Origin: a virus
Strand: one strand, 5' to 3'
DNA: 35,745 bases
IMG/VR virus record: IMGVR_UViG_3300046412_000165
Span: 1 to 35,745 of that record
The translations under genes and the position numbers were made by a program. Under the pieces are notes generated by a model. The model saw only the letters and a list, made by a program, of their open reading frames with translations. It had not been told where the DNA came from and did no database searches. Of the stretch, positions 31,159 to 35,745 are shown piece after piece (the first letter of the stretch is position 1; every line of letters begins with the position of its first letter).

Positions 31159-31443
31159 ATGGAATATGTGATAATTGGTATAATTGTTATACTAGCAGTT
31201 GTCTTCTATGTTAGAGGCGATAGTGGCAGTAGTTCTACTACAGTTACAAAACCTGTCTCTAAACCTGCAGTAAGACCAGTTGTAAATGCAGATGCAAACA
31301 ACAATGGTATTACAAGCAAGGCAGAACTTAAGAAATTAACTAAAGTTCAACTTGTGGATCTTGCAGAGAAGAAGAGTCTGAAAGTTAAGAAGTCTGGCAC
31401 TAAAGCAGAGATTATTAACTCCATTCATACTCAATTGAAGTAA
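31159..31443 (+). CDS. Membrane-anchored protein with SAP/HeH-like DNA-binding motif
   Basis: 94 residues: an N-terminal membrane helix YVIIGIIVILAVVFYVRGD, a Ser/Thr/Pro/Lys-rich linker, and a C-terminal LTKVQLVDLAEKKSLKVKKS followed by GTKAEIINSI. The last 40 residues match the helix-extension-helix (SAP/HeH/LEM/Rho-N) pattern, often used to bind nucleic acid. An N-terminally anchored version would hold DNA or RNA near the inner membrane. AGGAG lies eight bases ahead of the ATG. A strong terminator follows its stop. Confidence 0.7.
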   Translation: MEYVIIGIIVILAVVFYVRGDSGSSSTTVTKPVSKPAVRPVVNADANNNGITSKAELKKLTKVQLVDLAEKKSLKVKKSGTKAEIINSIHTQLK

Positions 31444-31462
31444 CAACACACTTTAAAAGAAC

Positions 31463-31488
31463 AAGGGTGCTTCGGCACCCTTTTTTTT
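31463..31488 (+). terminator. Intrinsic terminator with TTCG loop
   Basis: AAGGGTGC, TTCG tetraloop and GCACCCTT followed by a run of T to 31488. It separates the regA-downstream genes from the curli-like operon. Confidence 0.95.
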
Positions 31489-31508
31489 GTGTCCCGATAG
31501 ACGATTTG

Positions 31509-31516
31509 TATAAATA
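31509..31516 (+). promoter_or_regulatory. Late promoter of the curli-like operon
   Basis: An exact TATAAATA, 21 bases after the terminator's T-run. The predicted start, 31522, is two bases before the first ATG (31524), so the first message may be almost leaderless. It places the curli-like genes under gp55 control. Confidence 0.7.
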
Positions 31517-31523
31517 ATAGGTG

Positions 31524-31820
31524 ATGGAAGATATACTATTATTAATCAATGAAGTCGGTGTCCCGATTGCAAGTGCAATCGTAATGGCATTCTTTATCTT
31601 CCTAACACTTAGATACATCTTAGAGGGTGTATCAGATGATGTGAAGACTTTAACTGGCATGGTTGACATGCTAGAAGACAGATGTAGAGTTATGAATAAC
31701 GAGATCGTTAAGATTGATTTGCTTATATCTCAATCCTTAGAACTACAACCAGACCTTGATCGAGTCGCCAGAGCAGAGAACTTCGTGGAAGATGGAAGTA
31801 TTGATGCTAGGAGAGATTAA
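31524..31820 (+). CDS. Small holin-like membrane protein, paralogue A
   Basis: 98 residues from ATG 31524 (a GTG lies one codon earlier). MEDILLLINEVGVPIASAIV and MAFFIFLTLRYILEGV form one membrane helix; the rest is a charged coiled-coil-like helix (DDVKTLTGMVDMLEDRCRVM). Topology and the NEVGVPI motif recall the YvrJ/BhlA small holin-like families, with the short end outside. It matches the next gene in layout and in the [ND]E[VF]G[VY]P motif, so they are likely a duplicated pair. It is the first gene of the curli-like operon. The stop overlaps the next ATG by one base. Confidence 0.75.
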   Translation: MEDILLLINEVGVPIASAIVMAFFIFLTLRYILEGVSDDVKTLTGMVDMLEDRCRVMNNEIVKIDLLISQSLELQPDLDRVARAENFVEDGSIDARRD

Positions 31821-32110
31821 TGGTCGAAGAAGTAATCAAGGTTGTAGACGAATTTGGATACCCAGTCGTCATGTCATTGGGAATGGGTTACTTCATTTAC
31901 TTCATATGGAAATATGTAACTGAAGAACTAGAACCCAGAATAGAGAAACAAAAGATATCTCTAATTAGATTGATCGATCAAATGAGAATGTTAGATCAGG
32001 ATCAAATTAGACTTCAGCAAAAACTGAATACTGTATTAGAGTACAGAAAAGCAGAACGTTTAAGGAAGAAACTACGTAATGAAAAACCAGATAAAGTTAT
32101 TAAGTCTTAG
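31820..32110 (+). CDS. Small holin-like membrane protein, paralogue B
   Basis: 96 residues: MVEEVIKVVDEFGYPVVMSL, then GMGYFIYFIWKYVTEEL as one membrane helix, then a long basic/acidic coiled coil (QMRMLDQDQIRLQQKLNTVL) ending in a Lys/Arg-rich tail. It shares with paralogue A the DEFGYP-type turn, the aromatic membrane helix and the helix length. Two such proteins could form a heteromeric channel, a lysis pair or a platform for the export machine coded downstream. Overlaps the csgF-like gene by 32 bases. Confidence 0.75.
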   Translation: MVEEVIKVVDEFGYPVVMSLGMGYFIYFIWKYVTEELEPRIEKQKISLIRLIDQMRMLDQDQIRLQQKLNTVLEYRKAERLRKKLRNEKPDKVIKS

Positions 32111-32573
32111 TTTATTAATATCAATGCCGATCATGGCAGATGAAATCAAATTTGGTTTCAAAAATCCCTCATTCAGTGGACAGGGTACAGGTGCCCATTA
32201 CTTAACCATTGAGAACCAAGAGACATCAAGAAAGAAAGCAATCGAAGAAGCACTCGAATCAGCAAGAAAGGCCGCTGAACGTGAAGCAGAGAATAGTACC
32301 CTTGCAAAATTTATTAGGAACTTAGAATCAAGAATCTATGCCCAATTTGCAAAGCAGTTAGTAGAGAGTATGTTCTCAAACGATAATCCTGCGGGATTTG
32401 GATCGTTCATGCTTGAAGGTAATAGTATTACATGGGAAGTAATTACAAATGCCGATGGTGCAGAAGTTATAAGATTAACAATTGTAGGTGAAGACGGAAC
32501 AGAAACAGTAGTTGAGATCCCAGTTGGCACTGGTAACTTCGGTCAAGATCCAGATACAGGTTCAGGAGGATAA
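32079..32573 (+). CDS. csgF: CsgF-like curli assembly factor
   Basis: 164 residues (E. coli CsgF is 138). Signal peptide MKNQIKLLSLSLLISMPIMA, then mature DEIKFGFKNPSFSGQGTGAH and YLTIENQETSRKKAI, which match the CsgF start (F-x-F-x-NP-x-F-GG) that binds inside the CsgG pore. A basic/acidic helix (ALESARKAAEREAENSTLAK) and a beta-rich C-terminus (ITWEVITNADGAEVIRLTIV) follow, ending in GTGNFGQDPDTGSGG. In curli it tethers the nucleator to the pore. Directly upstream of csgG. AAGGA precedes the ATG. Confidence 0.85.
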   Translation: MKNQIKLLSLSLLISMPIMADEIKFGFKNPSFSGQGTGAHYLTIENQETSRKKAIEEALESARKAAEREAENSTLAKFIRNLESRIYAQFAKQLVESMFSNDNPAGFGSFMLEGNSITWEVITNADGAEVIRLTIVGEDGTETVVEIPVGTGNFGQDPDTGSGG

Positions 32574-32574
32574 A

Positions 32575-33486
32575 ATGTTACGAACACTCTTAGCATTAAC
32601 ATTGCTATTGTCAGGTTGTGCTTCGGTTCCTAAATGGAGTGAAGACCCTGCAGATTGTTCATATGAAACAGGTAAGTTTGATGAAGGTTGGGGCAAAGAT
32701 GTTTACACAGGTGTTAGAAAGTATGCAGGTTCTAAATTTATTTGTGTAGAGAGTCCAGAAGTTGTAAAGTTACCTGCATATATTGACTTACTTAATTTAC
32801 CACCTGCTGAAGAAATGCCAATAGTTTCAGTATATAATTTTAATGACAAAACAGGTCAGAGAAAATCAGTTACAAACATAGCATCTTTCTCGACAGCAGT
32901 AACACAAGGTGGTGTAGAGATGTTAATCGATGCACTTAAGACTGCTGGTGGGGGAACATGGTTTAGAGTCGTTGAAAGAAACGGCATCGATGCATTACTA
33001 AGAGAAAGACAGATCATTAGAAGTGCAAGACAAGATTACGCAAAAATTTCGGGGGAAGAACCCCAAGGTTTACAACCACTACTATTTGCAGGAATGCTAA
33101 TTGAAGGTGGTATAATTGGTTATGATTCTAATATATTAACGGGTGGACGAGGCGCACGGACACTTGGTATTGGATATGCGAAACAATATCGACAAGATGT
33201 TGTTACAATCTCCATAAGGGCAGTTAGTGTTCTTACTGGAGAAGTTTTATTAAATGTACAAACTCGGAAAACGATTTTAAGTTATGGTTCATCGGGAGAT
33301 ATTTTTAGATTTATCGAACAAGGAACACAATTAATTGAGTTTGAAGACGGTGTGGGTAATAATGAGTCAGTGACGTATGCAGTACGTGTTGCCATTGAGG
33401 CAGGTGTACTGGAATTAATCTACCAAGGCCATGAACGTGGTTATTGGAAAATAGAAGGGTATAACGAAAATGAAAAAACTAAGTAG
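32575..33486 (+). CDS. csgG: CsgG-like outer-membrane secretion pore lipoprotein
   Basis: 303 residues from ATG 32575 (E. coli CsgG is 277). Lipobox LSGC at residues 13-16 in MLRTLLALTLLLSGCASVPK. Family core: LPAYIDLLNLPPAEEMPIVS, VYNFNDKTGQRKS, STAVTQGGVEMLIDALK, WFRVVERNGIDALLRERQII, AGMLIEGGIIGYDSNILTGG and TISIRAVSVLTGEVLLNVQT. CsgG forms the nonameric pore that exports curlin. The order AYIDLLNLPP...VYDFxDxTGQ is diagnostic. The longer start at 32512 lies inside csgF. It overlaps the curlin-like gene by 17 bases. Confidence 0.95.
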   Translation: MLRTLLALTLLLSGCASVPKWSEDPADCSYETGKFDEGWGKDVYTGVRKYAGSKFICVESPEVVKLPAYIDLLNLPPAEEMPIVSVYNFNDKTGQRKSVTNIASFSTAVTQGGVEMLIDALKTAGGGTWFRVVERNGIDALLRERQIIRSARQDYAKISGEEPQGLQPLLFAGMLIEGGIIGYDSNILTGGRGARTLGIGYAKQYRQDVVTISIRAVSVLTGEVLLNVQTRKTILSYGSSGDIFRFIEQGTQLIEFEDGVGNNESVTYAVRVAIEAGVLELIYQGHERGYWKIEGYNENEKTK

Positions 33487-34207
33487 TATATTATTACTGA
33501 TGTCGACAACTTTTGTTTTCGCACAATCCACTGATGATAACGAAATAAAAATCACCCAAACCGGTGATACTCTAAAACTTTATATCGACCAAATAGGATT
33601 TGGTAACAAAGTTGGAGGTTCTAATGGAAACGACGGGTCATTGACAACAATGGCAATTACTGGTGCAACATTAGACTTCAACATCGATATGTTAGGAGAC
33701 CAAAACAAATTGTTTGGACCTGTAGAAGCAGATAGTTCTAACTATCTCATTGATATTACAGGTGATCAAAACAGTATTGATTGGAACATTGGTTATACAG
33801 GTTCATCAGATGATTCGGATATTAATTTCGATATCACAGGAGATAGCAACACATTTGATTTAGATCAAGGATATGTTGCAAGTGCTGAAAGACTAGACGC
33901 CGACCTTATATTAATAGGTAGTTCGAATATTTTTGATATTGACTGGGAATCAGACGATTTAACATGGAACTTAGATATAACTGGTGGTTCAAACAATATT
34001 AATACATTGCAAAACGATGGTGAGCAAACATTAGACTTCACCTTAGATGGAGATAGTGCAGACGTGGATATCAATCAGATATCTGGTTCATGTGCAACAG
34101 GTGCCCCACAGGCATGTGTTACACCGAATGCAACTATTATTCTTGACGTAACAAGTGATAATGCAATTATTCAACTTACACAAAAAGATTCGTCTAACGA
34201 TTCTTAA
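33470..34207 (+). CDS. Secreted curlin-like repeat protein (candidate amyloid substrate)
   Basis: 245 residues. Signal peptide 1-18 (MKKLSSILLLMSTTFVFA). The mature start has DDNEIKITQTGDTLKLYIDQ and IGFGNKVGG, much like curlin repeats (x-Q-x-G-x-x-N-x). Repeats with the pattern ITGDxN follow near residues 76, 98, 124, 150, 172 and 194, a period of 22-26 as in beta-solenoid curlins. Very acidic, rich in Asp/Asn/Gly/Ser, with only two Cys (208, 216). The gene follows csgF and csgG. I infer a CsgA/CsgB-type substrate of the pore; similarity to known curlins cannot be measured here. Confidence 0.8.
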   Translation: MKKLSSILLLMSTTFVFAQSTDDNEIKITQTGDTLKLYIDQIGFGNKVGGSNGNDGSLTTMAITGATLDFNIDMLGDQNKLFGPVEADSSNYLIDITGDQNSIDWNIGYTGSSDDSDINFDITGDSNTFDLDQGYVASAERLDADLILIGSSNIFDIDWESDDLTWNLDITGGSNNINTLQNDGEQTLDFTLDGDSADVDINQISGSCATGAPQACVTPNATIILDVTSDNAIIQLTQKDSSNDS

Positions 34208-35303
34208 TTTAATTTTCCTCAGCGGGTTTGCTTTTGCTGAACCCGTTGGGGAGATTTCTGAGTCTACAGGACTCGGATCAATTCTTAGAAATTCAGAAGA
34301 AGTTGGCAATCAGGTCAACACAGAAATCATATTAAAAGACGAAGCATCGACAGGTAATGGTCGAATGAAGATCGTATTCCTTGATGAAGAGGTCCTAGAT
34401 ATGACTGAAAATACATATGCATATATCGACGAAGCATATTATGATCCTAATCCAGATCTATCTCAAATGTCAATTAGAGTTGCAAGAGGTACAGCAAGAT
34501 TCACATCTGGTAAAGGTAAAAAAATTAAAAAAGCAAACGTAAATGTAGGTACACCTACAGCACAGATCACAATCAAGGGAACAGATTTCACTACAACCGT
34601 AGATGAGATAGGGAGAACTCTTGTCATATTACTCCCAGATGAAACAGGCGAACAATCATCTGGTGAGATAACAGTTTTAAATGAGGGTGGTGAAGTAACT
34701 CTCACTCAGGCATATGAAGCAACTATGGTTTCAACATGGGAAACACCACCAACTCAAAGTGTTACACTCAATGGTGTGACACCCAATATAATCGATAACA
34801 TGTTTATCGTCAATCCACCTCAAGAAGTGCAAGACAGAGTGGCAGAAGAGGCACAAAATGACCTTGATCAGGATCAAGGAATATTAGATGTAGACTTCTT
34901 AGAGTTCAATGAACTAGAACAAGATGCTCTCGCAGACACTACAGAAGACCTAGAGTTTTCTGAACTTGACATAGACATGCTAGATGTAGATTTCTTAACC
35001 GACTTATTAGATGTCGTAGAAGAATTAGAGAGAACAACAGTAGTATTTGGAGATGCACAGAAAGTATCTGCAGGTGACTTTTCACTTAAGGGTGCTAATA
35101 TAGGATTCAACAAAGACTCTCAGTTTAACGTGTTCGTACAAGATGGCGACTTATACTTCTATAGAAATGTCAATGGCACAATCGAAGTTATCATTGCACA
35201 AGGGGGAAGTGGATTCTTAGACGTGGGCGTAGAAGGATATCAAGGTATTATTGAATTCGGTGATGGTAACGGAATCGAAATTGTTATAAGACAAACTAAC
35301 TAA
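34161..35303 (+). CDS. Secreted FecR-domain protein
   Basis: 380 residues from ATG 34161 (GTG 34155 also possible). Signal peptide of about 26 residues ending LSGFAFA. A FecR-type domain at about 30-135: GSILRNSEEVGNQVNTEIIL, then GRMKIVFLDEEVLDMTENTY, ISIRVARGTARF-like SIRVARGTARFTSGK, and VNVGTPTAQITIKGTDF. The middle is acidic with two LDVDFL-like repeats; the end is beta-rich (GDLYFYRNVNGTIEVIIAQG). FecR domains are usually in sigma-regulator or cell-surface proteins; here it is exported and embedded in the curli-like operon, so it may bind or shape the fibre or wall. Overlaps the curlin-like gene by 47 bases. Confidence 0.8.
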   Translation: MQLFNLHKKIRLTILNLIFLSGFAFAEPVGEISESTGLGSILRNSEEVGNQVNTEIILKDEASTGNGRMKIVFLDEEVLDMTENTYAYIDEAYYDPNPDLSQMSIRVARGTARFTSGKGKKIKKANVNVGTPTAQITIKGTDFTTTVDEIGRTLVILLPDETGEQSSGEITVLNEGGEVTLTQAYEATMVSTWETPPTQSVTLNGVTPNIIDNMFIVNPPQEVQDRVAEEAQNDLDQDQGILDVDFLEFNELEQDALADTTEDLEFSELDIDMLDVDFLTDLLDVVEELERTTVVFGDAQKVSAGDFSLKGANIGFNKDSQFNVFVQDGDLYFYRNVNGTIEVIIAQGGSGFLDVGVEGYQGIIEFGDGNGIEIVIRQTN

Positions 35304-35306
35304 ATA
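35299..35306 (+). promoter_or_regulatory. Late-promoter-like ACTAAATA before second curlin pair
   Basis: The fourth copy of ACTAAATA; it contains the FecR gene's stop codon and lies 19 bases before an ATG with AGGAGG. Confidence 0.45.
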
Positions 35307-35325
35307 GTACTAGGAGGCAACTTTT

Positions 35326-35472
35326 ATGGATAGACTTAAATCTTTCATAAAGTGGCATGAGAGACAAACTGAATTCTTTACATATGAACTAGGTTTGTCA
35401 CAATATCAAACCATGTGGATAGCATGGACAAAAGGTATATTAACAGTATTAATATTACAATGGATATTTTAA
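35326..35472 (+). CDS. 48-residue protein with C-terminal membrane helix
   Basis: MDRLKSFIKWHERQTEFFTY then ELGLSQYQTMWIAWTKGILT and VLILQWIF. The last 20 residues form a Trp-rich hydrophobic helix, so the protein probably sits in the inner membrane with its N-terminus in the cytoplasm. AGGAGG, eight bases ahead of the ATG, is a strong site. Its end overlaps the next curlin-like start by 13 bases, so the two are coupled. It may be a chaperone, anchor or lysis factor for that pair; there is no direct evidence. Confidence 0.65.
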   Translation: MDRLKSFIKWHERQTEFFTYELGLSQYQTMWIAWTKGILTVLILQWIF

Positions 35473-35745
35473 AGAAAATATTATTAACAATCATAGGGAT
35501 ATCAATTATCCCTATGACCTTATGGGCAGATGATAACGAGATATCACTTACACAAAGTGGTAATAACTTTTCATTAGAAATCAAACAAGTGGGATTCAAC
35601 AATAAAGTAGGTATGTTAGATTCACAATCATATATCAACAATGCACCAGATTTAGATATACATATCGTTCAATACAACTTTACTGCTAATCAAAATCAGA
35701 TTATCTTTGATGAAGTATCAGGTTCAAGTAATGAATTTAGACTAG
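35460..35745 (+). CDS. Second curlin-like secreted protein (3' cut by window)
   Basis: The first 95 codons of an open frame that runs off the window. Signal peptide MDILKKILLTIIGISIIPMT with LWA, then DDNEISLTQSGNNFSLEIKQ and VGFNNKVG, closely parallel to the start of the curlin-like protein at 33470 (DDNEIKITQTG, QIGFGNKVG). Later residues show Asn/Gln/Gly-rich repeats with QYNFTANQNQIIF and GSSNEFRL. A paralogue, perhaps a nucleator to the other's subunit, as CsgB is to CsgA. The full length and repeat count cannot be seen. Confidence 0.75.
   Translation, partial: MDILKKILLTIIGISIIPMTLWADDNEISLTQSGNNFSLEIKQVGFNNKVGMLDSQSYINNAPDLDIHIVQYNFTANQNQIIFDEVSGSSNEFRL

Overview
The window is a compact stretch of a tailed-phage genome related to T4. 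Every gene I can support is on the + strand, most neighbours overlap by a few bases (ATGA or TAATG junctions), and the DNA is AT-rich. The neck/terminase/tail/head genes follow the T4 order (13-14-15-16-17-18-19-20-67-68-21-22-23). A recombination/late-sigma block and the clamp/clamp-loader/RegA block follow. CobS/CobT-like genes, peptide deformylase and 2-oxoglutarate oxygenases are typical of marine T4-like phages. Low GC and a curli-type outer-membrane secretion set suggest a Gram-negative marine host, perhaps a streamlined bacterium such as SAR11 or OM43. The host is an inference; no gene here proves it.

Layout. 1-12919: virion morphogenesis, with a SAM methyltransferase inserted between the small and large terminase genes, ending in a tandem hairpin terminator after the major capsid gene. 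12968-17802: two short unknown genes, a tail-tube-like protein, UvsY, a 2OG-Fe(II) oxygenase, UvsW helicase, an Lsm-like protein and three tiny genes, two of them clearly membrane proteins. 17963-22528: late sigma factor gp55, gp47/gp46 nuclease-ATPase, peptide deformylase and a second oxygenase. 22547-27951: a cluster served by three near-identical sigma70-type promoters, carrying two small unknowns, a CobT-like VWA/metallopeptidase-like protein, two unknowns, a CobS-like AAA+ ATPase and a DUF3310 protein. 27938-30880: gp45 clamp, gp44/gp62 clamp loader (split by two small genes) and RegA. 30876-35745: a cell-envelope module in the place where T4 has its DNA polymerase gene.

The envelope module is the most interesting part. 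Behind a strong terminator and a TATAAATA late promoter lie two paralogous small membrane proteins, a CsgF-like protein, a CsgG-like lipoprotein (the curli secretion pore), a secreted curlin-like repeat protein, a secreted FecR-domain protein, a 48-residue membrane protein and a second curlin-like protein cut by the window end. Together these look like a phage-encoded curli-type export system with its own amyloid-like substrates, expressed late. I recall csgG/csgF-type genes being mentioned in T4-like phages of SAR11/OM43, which I cannot check. The linked substrates, FecR protein and paired membrane proteins deserve attention.

Regulation visible in sequence: T4-type late promoters (TATAAATA, CATAAATA and a recurrent ACTAAATA variant) sit at gene junctions. 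Three TTGACA-N18-TATACT-like promoters drive the CobT/CobS region. Two UUCG-loop terminators and several hairpins lie next to late promoters. No tRNA, CRISPR, insertion sequence or integrase was seen.
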